Below are positions 41,096-51,922 of a stretch of 64,000 nucleotides of DNA, piece by piece. Location: NCBI GenBank assembly GCA_949316235.1, contig OX438758.1, positions 14,789,731 through 14,853,730 on the forward strand. The letters run 5' to 3'. Both the position numbers and the translations under genes were made by a program. Position 1 is the stretch's first letter; each line of letters begins with the position of its first letter. The notes beneath the pieces were generated by a model that worked only from the letters and a program-made list of their open reading frames with translations, did not search any database and had not been told where the DNA came from. This DNA comes from Oegoconia quadripuncta. Lineage: Eukaryota; Arthropoda; Insecta; Lepidoptera; Autostichidae.

Positions 41096-41399
41096 TAGAC
41101 TCTTTACTCCTAAAAATCAAATTATATTTATTAAAACACTTAAAACATTGAGAACCTCCTCCTTTTTGAAGTCGGTTAAAAATAGTAAAATTGTGAAATT
41201 ATGGTTTTGAAACATCCGGATCACAGCACCAGACATAATAGAAGCATAGAGGAATAACTTATTGTTATAAAGGTGGCGTTGTGACGCGGCAGTTCCCGGA
41301 ACGTGGTATATTTGCAACACATCTTACAAATCCATAAAAAAATATATGTTCACACCTGTAAATAGAACCGGAAGCATTAAATGAATTTTCAATTATAAT
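41096..41399. other. Intron of the Harbinger-2 Myb-like gene
   Basis: Non-coding sequence between exon 1 and the second exon. Nothing else is recognised. Confidence 0.4.
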
Positions 41400-41607
41400 C
41401 CAGGAATTATTTTTGGTTCATTTGTCGTGCCATCCGTTTTTTTGTTTAAAATCGTATTTTAGTGCTCCAACAGCAATTTCACCAGCTTGTCCTTTTCTTC
41501 TAATGTAAAATTCTGGCTACGTTTTCTTTTTTCGGCCATTATGGACTCAAATGAACACTTACTATAAGCACAAGAATACTTTAAAACTACCACCAAAACT
41601 AAAGAAA

Positions 41608-41620
41608 GTTGTAACGTTTG
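41608..41620. other. 13-bp target-site duplication of element C
   Basis: GTTGTAACGTTTG occurs here and at 47008-47020, immediately outside element C. Confidence 0.92.
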
Positions 41621-42063
41621 TTGTTATTTTCTTCATCCCTTAGGATAGGCAAAGGACAAAGCCATACGGCCAGATCTTTTCTTATTTCTCTTTTTTTCCA
41701 ATTTTCCTTATCTTTCTATTCTTTTTCCTTCTTTAATTTAAGGCCAAACGGCCAGGTCTTTCATTTTTTTTTTAAGGCAGATAGCCAATTCTATGTTTCT
41801 TCATTTTTTTTTCCAAGGTCTTGTCATGTCGGTATTTGTCACTGTCCAGTGTAGCCTTTACTTTTTTTTTTCTCTTTTTATCCAGTTTTCTTATCTTCCT
41901 GTTCTTCCTTCCTTTTTTTAATTTAAGGCCAAATGGCCAAGTCTTTCATTTTCATTTTGTTTTTAGGCAAATAGCCAATTGTAATGTATGTTTCTTCATT
42001 TTTTTTCAAGGCTTGTTGTCATATCGGTATTTGACATTGTCCAGTGTCTTGAGTTTTTCAATT
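41621..42063 (-). repeat. 3' UTR of element C with repeated GGCC hairpin units
   Basis: On the plus strand, units of the type AAGGCCAAACGGCCAGGTCTTT occur at about 41651, 41730, 41776, 41927 and 41964. They are separated by pyrimidine-rich tracts. Each unit is a small dyad (GGCC-AAA-xGGCC). Similar units are in element B's 3' UTR. Confidence 0.7.
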
Positions 42064-43008
42064 TTACAAATCTCCAATACTGGAGATAATGTAGTCGAAG
42101 ATAGGTATAAAGTAAGGTGGATGGGCTAGTAATTCTTGAAGTGAAGGCGGGAAATTTTGTTGTATTTTTTGCAACTGATCTATTAGCAGCAGGCGGTGGA
42201 TGATAAATGCCGGACAGGTGAAGAAAATATGAAGGAGAGTTTGTTCTTCATTGAGTGAGCATTCAGGGCATATTGGCGATGAAATAATTTTCATGCGATG
42301 AAGATGTGCTTTAAATTTACAATGGCCAAATCGAAGACGACAAATCTGCGTGTAAAATCTTCTTTTTAAATATAAATTACTTTTTGCAAACCAGGGCTTC
42401 ATTCCAATTTTATTGTTAATACCAGCATACCACATACCTTTATCTTGTCTTATGACTTCGGTCTCTTCAAGCCAATTTTCGTTTAATTGAATTTGCACTA
42501 TTGGCAACAAATCGCGCCAAGGAATCGGTATGTTTTTAATCTGACCACTCATATTATTTATTGTTCTGGCAAGATAATCGGCATTTTCATTACCTGTCAC
42601 ACCTTTGTGAGCCGGAGTCCAAATAAATACTATGTGCTTATTATTTTGCAATGATAACCTCATCCATAACTCTTTAAATTGATAAATAACGTAATTTGTG
42701 TTATTATTTAGTGTGTTACTTTGGAGTGCTGTCAAAACAGACATGCTGTCACTAATTATGAGCCAGTAATCCTCATTTCTTGGTATCTCGCTTTCTATGT
42801 ATTCTAAAGCAGTTACAATAGCTAAAGCTTCTGCAGTGAAGATACTAACTAAATTTCCAACATTTTGGTTTTTGTGATAGTAAGCAAGAGAAACACCTTT
42901 TTCAGATTTCGAGCCATCAGTGTAGAGATGATTGTATTGAGGCCATTCAGAAAGTTTTTCATACACATCTTCTTTAGTTTTAAGATCATTGTCTATATGT
43001 ATCTTCAT
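42064..43008 (-). pseudogene. RNase H and zinc tail of element C (open segment)
   Basis: Open for 314 codons: HLYTDGSKSEKGVSLAYYH (D), VSIFTAEALAIVTALEYI (E), WLIISDSMSVLTAL (D) and GNENADYLARTIN (D), all four RNase H positions. Then comes RLRFGHCKFKAHLHR and a CCHC-like CPECSLNEEQTLLHIFFTC. RNase H removes element RNA during target-primed reverse transcription. The domain itself is intact, but the upstream frame breaks separate it from the RT. Confidence 0.88.
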
Positions 43009-43129
43009 CTCAAAAATTTACTTGCAAAAGTACCACCATAACATGCCAATTTACCATTACTTTTACGGATGTTATATTGTTCATTGTAAGCTGATATCTC
43101 AGAAAAATTCAGCAGAATGTAAGGGAATT

Positions 43130-44657
43130 TTATGGAAGTCGGATTGGATACCAAGGAATGTGAATGATTAATTTTGCGTAAGAGGGGGTGAGATGAGAAA
43201 CGGAAATGAGTTTTAATATGAATCTGAACTTAAGATATTTAAATCTTAACAGTAATGTGCATACATTGCACTCAGCTTGTAATGAAATTATTGGTGTGGT
43301 TTTCATAGCACCTGTTATTAACCTTAGATTACTGTTTTGTAGTATATCTAATTTTTTAACTAATTTGGTATTGGAGGCAAAACAGAAGAAGCTATATTCA
43401 AAATGAGAACGAACTATAGATTTATACAGCATTAGTAACACTTTTGGATCTGCTCCCCAGGTAGTACCAGCGAGAGATTTCAAAATATTGAATGCACGAG
43501 AAGCTCTGTCTAGCAAAACATTGACATGCTTATTCCAAGACAAGTTTCTGGTAAATGTAACTTCAAGAAATTTGGTTTCCTGAACTACTGGTAGAAGATT
43601 ATTATTAAAAAATATTTTAGGCAAGTAAAGTTCTTGCTCTGCTAAAGACTACAACTTTAGTCTTCCTCAGACTAACATCCAAATGTAAGTAATCAAAATA
43701 ATTTTTTAACTTCTTTAGTGCTAGATTAATCTTATTCTCTACTGCTTGCATATCTGTAGCTGTAGTGTATACTGCTAAGTCATCTGCATATTGTAGATTA
43801 CTGACTTCTGAACCAAGAATAATATTAAGTTTGTGAATATACAGAACAAATAATAAGGGACTTAATATTCCACCTTGACAAACTCCTAAATGTGAATTTT
43901 TTGGCCCATACAAATTATTTTTAAATTTAACAAAAACTTGCCTATTATTTAAAAAACTAAACACCCAGTGAATGAACTTTGCAGGTAAGCCAAGAGATTT
44001 CAATTCAGCAGCCAGCACAGAATGATTGACATTATTAAATGCACCAACTATGTCAAAGAATACACAAACTACAAATTTGTTATGAATGAAAGCATTGTGA
44101 ATATCCAACAACAGATAATTTAGACTTTCAACAGCTGAAAATCCTCGACGAAAACCAAATTGATTATGAGGTAACAAGCCATTACTCTCTATATAAAACT
44201 CTAACCTCTGCTTTAACAACTGCTCAAATATTTTTCCTACACAGGATGTTAACGCTATGGGTCTATAAGAATCATGGTGATAGCTTTCCTTGCCAGGTTT
44301 TAATATGGGTACTAGACAGTCAACTTTCGAGTCTACTGGTTTTGCTGAGCTATTCCATAATAAATTAAATACGTTCAGTAGTACTTTTTTGCTAGAGAGA
44401 TGCAGGTTTTTTAACATTCTGTATGAAATGTTATCTAATCCAAAAGTGGTGTCACGTCTTGAGTTAAGAGCACCAAGAAACTCGGTTAGGGTAAAAGGAT
44501 TTATAAGTAACTCATTAGTTTTGGTAACTGGGGCTTCAATTTGCAAATTTTCTTGAGACTGTAAATCTGAAGTATACTTATTTAGGAAGGCTGATATCCA
44601 ACCATCATCTGAGGAATTAGCATTACAATCAGTAAAAGTTTTATTGAACCTTCTCAT
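43130..44657 (-). pseudogene. Reverse transcriptase of element C (frame break)
   Basis: 44657-43617 reads TFGLDNISYRMLKNLHLSS, SYRPIALTSCVGKIFEQLL, NQFGFRRGFSAVESLNYLL, CVFFDIVGAFNNVNHSVL, VCQGGILSPLLFVLYI and NLQYADDLAVY. The catalytic D of FFDIVGAF and the YADD pair are present. The thumb continues in another frame from 43624 (VTFTRNLSWNKHVNVLLD, TWGADPKVLLMLYKSIVRS). The shift lies near 43620. There are stops between 44658 and 44970, upstream of the RT. Confidence 0.88.
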
Positions 44658-44970
44658 ATATTTCCAGATTACAGAGACTGGGGTTTGCCGATTTATGATT
44701 CACACAAGGCTGTCCATGAGGCTTCTCTCTCTCTTTTCAATGTAAGTTTTTTAAAGGCCTGTTGCTTTTTAAATAAAATATAATTGTCAACATTGGGATT
44801 TGATTTAAAAGACAACAGCTTTACATTGGTCTACTGCTTGAGAGCATCTATGATTCCACCAAGGTAGAGGTATTCTTTTCTTAGGGGATGTTTGATGCTG
44901 TGTATATGAAATATCTTTTTTATTTGGATTAGCTAGACTTATACTGTCTAACAAAATTTTAATAATGTCA

Positions 44971-45780
44971 TTATAAGACTGCTCGAGTATAAAAATTTAA
45001 ACTAAAGTCAATAAGCTGACCCCTAACTATTTCGTGGTACTTTTCCCAATCTACATTGTTGTAATTAGGACGATAATAATTACCTTGATTGTTGCCCATG
45101 TTATTTACAGAACTGCAAGTAAGTGTTGTGACTGTAGGAAGATGATAACTGCCCATTGGGTCGTCGTGAACGCACCAGCTACAACGCAATGACAATGATG
45201 AAGAAACAAAAGTTAGATCTAATGCATTGGGCCTCCACATGTGAGAACCCACCGTAGTGGTTTGACCGCTATTTAATAAACATAGGTTATTATCATCTAT
45301 GACATTAAGTAGAATAGTACCACGACTATCAGTCGTAGTACAGCCCCACATTGTATGATGAGAATTAAAATCTCCAGCGAGGATCATGGGCCCCGGAATG
45401 GATTTAATTAAATTATCAAGATATGTAGTTGTAAAGCTAGAAGGGGATGCTAAAGAAGGGCTATAAAAGCTGAGCACAGAGATTGTCTCATGTTTTAAAT
45501 GAAGTTTTATACCCAAGATCTGTATAGAATCATTATAAGGAATGTTCAATCTTTCAAATTTCAGACCATTTTTAATTAAAATACCTACACCATTGTGCTT
45601 AGTACCTATGTCTAATCTCTCTATATTATAACCTTTTATTTTGAAAGTTTTATCTGGTTTTAACCAAGTTTCAGAAATAATAGCAAGATGAATATCATTG
45701 TTATATAGGAAATAAGAAAAAGCATGTCTATTAATAATTAAACTTTGAGCATTCCATTGCACAATATTTAATTGATCCAT
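44971..45780 (-). pseudogene. APE endonuclease of element C (open segment)
   Basis: It starts MDQLNIVQWNAQSLIINR, then IHLAIISETWLKPDK, GTKHNGVGILIKNG, ISVLSFYSPS, MILAGDFNSHHTMWGC and NALDLTFVSSSLS, ending near DPMGSYHLP. The N, E, D/N and Y-rich motifs of AP-endonuclease-like LINE nucleases are visible. The usual SDH near the end is GSYH. The enzyme nicks target DNA to prime reverse transcription. The segment is open but separated from RT by stops. Confidence 0.88.
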
Positions 45781-45998
45781 AAAATAACCGAAAGTTAATT
45801 AGAGGTGGTGTTATTAGTGTTACTAATGCTGAATGTATCCAGAAGTATGCTTTTCACACCCTCTATAGTAACTGGTGTCTCAGCTGATTTATTTAAGGTA
45901 ACGATTTTCATTACAGAAGAAATGAGTAAATTTAAAAATCTATCTGTTTGTAAAAGAGATTTCATGTTGTCTACAGGATTAGATTTAAGAGGTGGAAA

Positions 45999-46878
45999 TT
46001 ATTTTTCGTTGAATAAATCAGCATAAGAAGTATTCATATGTTTTGTTTTATTTTCTTCAAATTTTTTCTGTTTTACTGGACACTCAGATGAAATGGCAAC
46101 ATGGTTACCATTACAATGAACGCACACAGCTTCTTTTGCAGTTTTATTACAATCTTTAGAATGATGGCCTTCTCCACAGATTGAACATTTCTGGACGTTT
46201 TTGCAATATTTGCCAATGTGACCATAGCGGAGACACCGCAGGCACTGGCTCACAGGTGGTGTGTATTTGCTTACCTCGAAATACCATGAGTTAATATCAA
46301 TGTTATCTGGTAAAATTGGACAGGCAAAAGTTATGGCGACAGCTTGGGTAGGTAGCAGACATGTATTACCATCATCGTCCAGACCCCGGCGCATGAAGCG
46401 ACGGACGGAGACTACATCCCTGCAGCTGGAAATACCATTATAAATTCCTTTATTGGACATGTAGGTTGGTACATTAATCACTCCAGTGACTTGAGTGAGT
46501 GCCGCTGGTATGATCGCTTTAAGATGCATTTCTTTGAGCACTTTGCTGTTATTTAATGCATAATTTGCAAGCCCTGGCCGCTCAAACATGGGCCCCTATT
46601 TTGTATCTGTTGATGCGTTTAAAGCGTTTTATGCCTTTATTGTGACGCTTAAGCGAGGTGCCTAAGGCCATGAGATCTCTGTCGCCTATGGGTTTTCCAA
46701 CTTCAGAACTCTCGTAGATAACAAGATACTCAAAGTTACCTCCATCTTCCGGATACTGCCTTACATAATTTTCAATTCTAAATGGCGTATACTTATCTGC
46801 TTCTTCTCCAGAATCAGTGCTTTCCTCGCCTTCATTGTCTACCTCGTCGCCAGGTTTGCGCTTTTTGCGCCTACCCAT
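45999..46878 (-). pseudogene. Gag (ORF1) of element C with one frame shift
   Basis: From the ATG at 46878 it reads MGRRKKRKPGDEVDNEG, an acidic stretch, and FEYLVIYESSEVGKPIGDR up to INRYKIG. The frame then changes at about 46585, continuing as FERPGLANYALNN, LKAIIPAALTQVTGV, and knuckles CLRCLRYGHIGKYC, CSICGEGHHSKDC and CVHCNGNHVAISSEC. The architecture equals element B's Gag, which is unbroken. The single frame shift is the only damage seen. Confidence 0.85.
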
Positions 46879-47007
46879 CTTCCTCAGAATACTCAAAGGG
46901 AATCAGAAAATTAACTTTAATCCCACTCAAATCAATAAAATTTTACAAAATTAATAAAACTTTAAAAAAGCCGCCTTCACAGTTCAAAGGTTTCCCGCCT
47001 TTTTTTC
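46879..47007 (-). promoter_or_regulatory. 5' UTR / internal promoter region of element C
   Basis: This runs from the element start (GAAAAAAAGGCGGGAAACC on the minus strand) to the Gag ATG. It resembles the start of element B. No specific box is recognised. Confidence 0.45.
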
Positions 47008-47020
47008 GTTGTAACGTTTG

Positions 47021-47436
47021 TATTGTAAAAGTTTATGATTTCGAAACAGACAACCTACAAACCCAGGTAATGTTTTTTTTTATGACAAAAGGCGCAAGTC
47101 GCGTCATGCAGCCCAATAAATTTTGGAAATGGGTAACTGTTGGAGCGACGGATCGCTCTTCGACGTGTTAAATTCTTTCATTACGGGTACAAACAAGAAT
47201 GTATAAATTATTTAAAGAAATAAAGTCAATTTCATATTAAACAAATTTATCGGTAAAAGTGTGGTTTTTGTAATCACTGCCGTAAAAAATACCTGTCACT
47301 TAGTTAAGAGACTCCCCAATAGGCGTCACTTAGCATGGAGAAAAAGAATTTAGGTAGGAGTCGTTTTTAGGGGACGCCTTACGCTAAGGGGTTCCTACTA
47401 AAGAGATAGATTAGGGGTTGTTGGTGAAAATGGGCA
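47021..47436. other. Right arm of Harbinger-2
   Basis: This non-coding subterminal region ends in the right terminal repeat. It has scattered CTTAG/TTAAG-type hexamers that also occur near the left end (38215-38360), as expected of transposase binding sites. Confidence 0.4.
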
Positions 47437-47439
47437 TCA

Positions 47440-47690
47440 GGGAGACAAATTTTAAGGTCACCCTAGACAAAAGTGAATTTTTACGCAAAGAAGTGCTCTA
47501 TCTAGGGCACCAAATTACAAAAGACGGCTTGCAGCCTAATGATGGTAAGATAAGAGCAGTTCTTGATTTTTCGTTGCCAAAAACCCCCACAGATATTAAA
47601 AGTTTTCTCGGTCCCGTGGGTTATTACAGGAAATTTATAAAAGATTTTTCCAAACTCACTCAATCACTTACAGCGTGTCTTAAAAGGGAA
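47440..47690 (+). pseudogene. Gypsy RT fragment, right of Harbinger-2
   Basis: This continues the fragment at 37890-38187: FKVTLDKSEFLRKEVLYLGH, QITKDGLQPNDGKIRAVLD and VGYYRKFIKDFSKLTQSLT, the end of RT and the connection domain. The similarity ends at about 47690, where another Gypsy's LTR on the opposite strand begins. Confidence 0.85.
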
Positions 47691-47698
47691 GAAAAACA

Positions 47699-47824
47699 GT
47701 AATACAGTTTAATCAATAGAAATAAAACTATTAGAAGATTAATTAAATCCGTTTTATTATCCTTGAATCAAGACTTGACATAAAGGCAATGTTACCACAG
47801 CAATTTCTCAATTAATACACAACA
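47699..47824 (-). repeat. Probable 3' LTR of a Gypsy end
   Basis: On the minus strand this begins TGTTGTGTATTAATTGAG just after a polypurine tract (AAGGGAG, rc of 47825-47831). The far edge near 47699 is where plus-strand Gypsy text stops. No partner LTR is in the window. Confidence 0.45.
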
Positions 47825-47835
47825 CTCCCTTCAAC

Positions 47836-48240
47836 TTACAAATTGAGCTTTACAACAGGTTTCTTAATTCTAACAGAACGCCTCAACTCCAAAGGCAACG
47901 GGGAGGTTAAGACTTCTGGCTCCGATTCATTTGATGGAATATTGTCTGGAGATGGGCATAAATCATCTGGTTCAGAATGGTCCAATGATTGGTCCTGTGT
48001 ACATGATTCACTAGGAAAAGGAGGTACATTTGAATCCATTGCAGATGGCAACGGAAAGACTTTATTAATATATCTTGGCCTTAAATGATCAGCATGCACA
48101 TATCTTCTCTGATGATGTACTTGAACAATAAATATTGTCATTCCTTTTTGATTTATTATTTTCCCTGGGAGCCATTTCTCACTTTCTCCTCTTACACTTC
48201 TAACCCACGCTGTATCTCCTTTTTCATATCACAAACCTGC
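47836..48240 (-). pseudogene. Gypsy integrase C-terminal tail
   Basis: The reading WVRSVRGESEKWLPGKII and VHHQRRYVHADHLRPRYI, an acidic/proline spacer and a final RRSVRIKKPVVKLNL is the typical C-terminus of insect Gypsy Pol (WVRxFxxxxKWxPGxI ... RRHxDxLR ... RRSxRxxKPPxRL). There is a stop upstream near 48235. The LTR follows downstream. No catalytic core is present. Confidence 0.7.
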
Positions 48241-48779
48241 CTCGCCCCAATGTTTCTTCGCATTTCCTGCGGTGCGATTCACTAAACGAAGCGTTATGGC
48301 TGCGCTCTTCGCTGTAGCCACGGCTGTTGCAGCCTTGACATCGTCGGCTGCGACCACGGCTGTTTATATCGTATTCTCTAAGCTCTATTAGCTCGCCGAC
48401 GATCTCTCGGCTGTGTCATCGCGAGGCTGTTCGCAAGGCTGTGCTAGAGCGGTGACTCGATCTTATTTTCACAATCGAAAAATTCTTGACTAGCAGATTT
48501 TGAATATTTCTTTGTGTTATAAATTATATAGAAAATATATTTACATATATTGGACTTGTATTTGTTGCTTGAACATGAAATATTAAATAAAACGTGGCAA
48601 TATCTAAAGACGAACTAGGGAACTTAAAAAAAAACCACTCAACTCATGCACCATGAAGTGAACACCAAATAGTAACCACTTAACCATTAAAAAAACTGAA
48701 AAATGTAGACAGTTCAAACAATTATGGGTCGGCCCATTGTTCTTAGTTTTTACCTACTTACTAGTTTTTACGAAATGTT
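48241..48779. other. GC-rich imperfect repeats, no gene recognised
   Basis: At 48290-48450 an imperfect series of GGCTGT/GCTGTAGCC-like words occurs in a GC-rich context. It could be the subterminal region of an unidentified DNA transposon. The remainder is AT-rich with nothing recognised. Confidence 0.3.
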
Positions 48780-51322
48780 AGTTTCGGGTTCGGTGAATCG
48801 TTTCGTATTTACATCAGTCACTCATTGTGCGATTTACTTCTACTACGTGTTGTGTGTGCCATAGAAAAACTTAGTTAGAAAAAGTAAGTAATATCTAGCA
48901 CATTATTCTATTTTTTTAGATTTAGGTAACCTAACCTAAAAATTCATTCATTATGCACTTTATTACTTTCAGTGACTCGCAACGCAGGACCATCTCCAGC
49001 TCAAACAGAGAGGTTGGTTAGTTTGATGGAGACGAGACCCAATCTTGCGACTGGGCATGCCCGAACTGCCAATGCTAGGACCCGAATGCAAAATGGATGG
49101 AAGGAGGTCGCCAGGGTCTTGAATAGTGACGGCAACGGGTCTGTCAAAGATTGGAAGCAGTGGACTAAGGTATGTAAGAACACCCTTACAATTATATGCT
49201 TACTTTCTGTATTTTTTGTTTAAATGTAGTACAGAATTCAATAGGCTAAAACACTTTTCACTTTTGTTATGCATAGTATTGGAAAGATAAAAAATCCGCC
49301 ATTAAAAGGAAGGCTAATCAGGCAGAAGCAGCTAGACAGAGAACAGGTGGCGGGATCGATGAGGAGGTAGTGGAGCTAACAGACTTGGAACAAAGAATTT
49401 TGACTATCGCTGGTGGTCTAAGCTACTGGTGATAGGAATTTAACTATTAATGCCTTCCCAGTATGTACTTACCATTTATTCTTTAATTTTCTTAATTTTA
49501 ATTTATTTAAAAGAATTCTCAAAGCATGATAATGACTTACATTGCAATTTTAAGATCTTTATTATAATTTCAAACAATATTGTTTAGTTATTAATTACAT
49601 ACACTAGCATGCATTTTTATGCACTTAGCTTAATTTTATGATTTATTATGGTAAACATAATATTATAGTTTGTTTATATTAGGATGTAAGTTTACAATTA
49701 AAGCAAAGAGGTTTTCACTAATTAAAGAAATATCCCAGAAGTTTTTGAATAAAATAGATATAGGCACGTGGTAGGCACATAATGTGTAAATAAAAATTGA
49801 ATAATATTAAATTTTAAATATTCATTGTAATTTTTAGGAACAAGGGACAGGGAGTTCGGTTCCACCACTTGAGCCCACTGCTGGTGGCAGTGACCAATCT
49901 CAGAGCATATTATTACAGGTAACAAATAATTTTTATTTGTTCGTACCCTAGTGTCTTAAATGTTTCTAATGTGTACATATACTAAAACCTGCTTATTTTT
50001 TAGGCAATCCCAGAATCCTCTACCCAATTAATAATTCAACCTGTGGGGCAGCCAGATGTTCAACAATGGGTAATACATATTGTTTACTATTTTATAAATT
50101 CACTAGCCACCAGCCCCGGCTTCGCATGAGTAGAATGCTGATATATTACGCAATTTATAACATGTAAACCTTCCTCTCGAATCACTCTATCTATTAAAAA
50201 AACCGCATCAAAATCTGTCGCGAAGTTTTATACATAGGGACAGACAGTGGGAAGCAAATTTGTTTTATACTATGTAGTGATTTAGTCTCCACATTAGTAG
50301 TATTCATTTCAAATCAATTTATACCTAAGTCACATACAATACATTATTATCAAATCATGTTACATATTCAATAATATCATTTTTAGTCACAAGAACAAAT
50401 AAATAAGTAGTTTTATTTTTATATGTTTTTAGGATGATACTGCATTGGCAGTAATAGGGGAGGGGTCAGTACCTCAGGTATTGGAGTCCCCTACATCGAC
50501 TCATGGTGAAGAAGTTACTGGGATTCATTGTCTAATAGAAGACGAAACGGTAAAAATGGTTTTTGAATTATTTCTGCAGGCATTTTTACTCAGTTTTTTA
50601 TTATTTAAAATTCATTTGCTCATCCATAATTGTTTAAGAAATCTTCATTTTTATCTCACGGGGGGATACCAATTACATGAATCGATTGTACCATAAAATT
50701 TATTACATAGCTCCTATGTAATACTCTACTCATTATTCAATCATATTTTTTAATTACAGAATGCACCAAGTGAGGAAGTTGATGAAAGTGAGAGAGACAA
50801 TACTATACCAGGTATTTTTTTATTAATGACCAAGCCACTACCTGTTGACAACAAATTGTTCACTCTTCATTTGGAAATTCTATAACTGTCTCTAAATTTT
50901 CAGAATCTATAGTTCGAGAGCCGCGCAGCGACAGAGGTGCGCGGCGTCGCATATTGGTGGCCACACCGCAGCAGCGCAAGCGTCTCGTCCCGGGGGAGCC
51001 GGGCATGAGTGGCTCTCCGCAGCGGCGGCGCGGCTCGCACGTGTCGCCCCGAAGACGTGGTGCGGCGATGGCGGGGCGACGGCTCCTGCGACGGTCTCCA
51101 CCCTCACAGCGCCGCTCCGAGATGGCAAGCCTAACCGAAAGGTTTATCGCCATCGAAGAGCGACGCGTAGACGCGGAGCAGACCATTGCTCGAGCGGTGG
51201 AGGGATTTTCGCAGGGCTTCAACTCGTTGGCGGGGGCGATAGATAGACTATCTAACACGGTAGACATCGCCGCACAACAGATAATTGGTGTTTTTCAACA
51301 CCAGGGAACTCCAAACATCTGA
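48780..51322 (+). CDS. Zeste/Myb-SANT-like DNA-binding protein gene, multi-exon
   Basis: Exons by splice signals: 5' exon ending 48883, then 48973-49169, 49277-about 49458, 49838-49918, 50004-50069, 50433-50549, 50760-50811 and 50904-51322. The start codon appears split by the first intron (A|TG), giving MTRNAGPSPAQTERLVSLME. The N-terminal domain (NGWKEVARVLNSDGNGSV, KDWKQWTK|YWKDKKS) is a trihelix/zeste-type Myb domain. The middle is acidic and Q/S/P-rich. The last exon is arginine-rich and ends in a helix (MASLTERFIAIEERRVDAEQ). Near 49425 the frame seems shifted by a base or two. Such proteins occur both as host regulators and as Harbinger partner proteins. No matching DDE gene is nearby. 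Confidence 0.6.
50098..50290. repeat. Dispersed repeat, copy 2
   Basis: This relative of 8105-8335 lies in an intron of the zeste-like gene. Shared features are a CCCCGGCTTCGCATG-type head, ACCTTCCTCT, CTATCTATTAAAAAAACC, CATCAAAATC and a TTTTATACTATGTAGTGAT end. Confidence 0.7.
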
Positions 51323-51580
51323 TACTAAACATCTACTGAGACGACTGCACGAGAGCGTTATCAGAATAATTTAAATAGAGCTGTAGTGTAACGCCTATTC
51401 TTTTAAGGTTACATGTTGAAATAATTTTTTCCATTAACGTACTATTGTTACCTGTCATTAGGTAGATTTAAATTTATATACCTTACTTATCTTCTATCCA
51501 ATACATTCGTGTAGTCCACGAGGGGCTAGCGCGGCGTGGCACAACCATGTGCAACATTATGGTCGTATGCGACATCAAGT
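51323..51580. other. Intergenic, left flank of the 51.6-kb transposon
   Basis: No gene is recognised. The last bases include a dyad GTCGTATGCGAC (51563-51574) that is echoed by AAGTCGCATGAC across the insertion (about 54683-54694). AAGT at 51577-51580 is the left target duplication. Confidence 0.4.
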
Positions 51581-51613
51581 GAGTCGTATAGTATCAAAGG
51601 CGGCAAAGTAGGT
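51581..51613. repeat. Left terminal inverted repeat of the 51.6-kb transposon
   Basis: It differs from the right copy at a single base (G against A at position 20 of the repeat). Confidence 0.9.
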
Positions 51614-51922
51614 AGATTGTCAAAAATGAGTTATGGGTATGGTAACACAGAAAATCTAAAATAATAATCATAAAATTGGTCTTTCAGGATCATAGACGGC
51701 TATATTCCCTTCAAAACTTGATTGAAAACTCAACTTGGTTTCAAAGCTGGCATTCTTTCTTACCTCACAATCATAACCGGCCATATTTTTGTTTCGACCA
51801 ATCAGAAGCGTCCATAGATGCGTCTCGCAACATGGCGGATAGTGCAGTTTAATTACAATTTTGTCTCAAGTTTTTATTGTTTTTTATTGTGATTCAATAT
51901 CTATTCATAAGTAATTCTATAC

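Larger units (their letters stand above)
39855..41539 (-). pseudogene. Harbinger-2 Myb/SANT-like accessory gene (damaged)
   Basis: A first exon from the ATG at 41539 reads MAEKRKRSQNFTLEEKDK with LVKLLLEH, then an in-frame stop, then TILNKKTDGTTNEPK. This is the start of a Myb_DNA-bind_5-type domain. A later exon (about 41095-40733) gives MKIWEKMKSESKTYYGS, RNNTQTGGGPP and acidic text. A last exon (about 40097-39855) gives a coiled-coil-like end (ESIENLKEQLLRDELEFKKK). It is convergent with the transposase, as in other Harbingers. The stop in exon 1 disables it. Confidence 0.7.
41621..47007 (-). mobile_element. I-like non-LTR retrotransposon C, full length
   Basis: The element is 5387 bp between perfect 13-bp duplications. 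Order on the minus strand is 5' UTR, Gag with three knuckles, APE endonuclease, reverse transcriptase, RNase H and a 3' UTR rich in GGCC-type repeats. It has the same architecture as elements A and B and is the most complete of the three. Frame breaks lie in Gag, between endonuclease and RT, and in RT. It inserted just upstream of the Myb-like start codon of Harbinger-2. Confidence 0.92.
38191..47436. mobile_element. Harbinger-2, carrying a nested I-like element
   Basis: The terminal inverted repeats are TGCCCGTTTTCACCAAC (38191) and the complement TGCCCATTTTCACCAAC (47436 inward), with one mismatch in 17. A 3-bp duplication TCA flanks it. It contains a DDE transposase gene (plus) and a Myb/SANT-like gene (minus). 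Element C (41621-47007) sits inside, upstream of the Myb-like gene. Without C the Harbinger would be about 3.85 kb. Both genes are damaged. Confidence 0.85.

Noticed and set aside
48290..48460. GC-rich GGCTGT-type repeats as a CRISPR or minisatellite
   Set aside because: Units are irregular in length and sequence with no constant spacer. Only noted as possible transposon subterminal sequence.
50860..51267. Minus-strand frames rich in A/R/P
   Set aside because: Shadows of the arginine-rich last exon of the zeste-like gene, caused by GC-rich codons.
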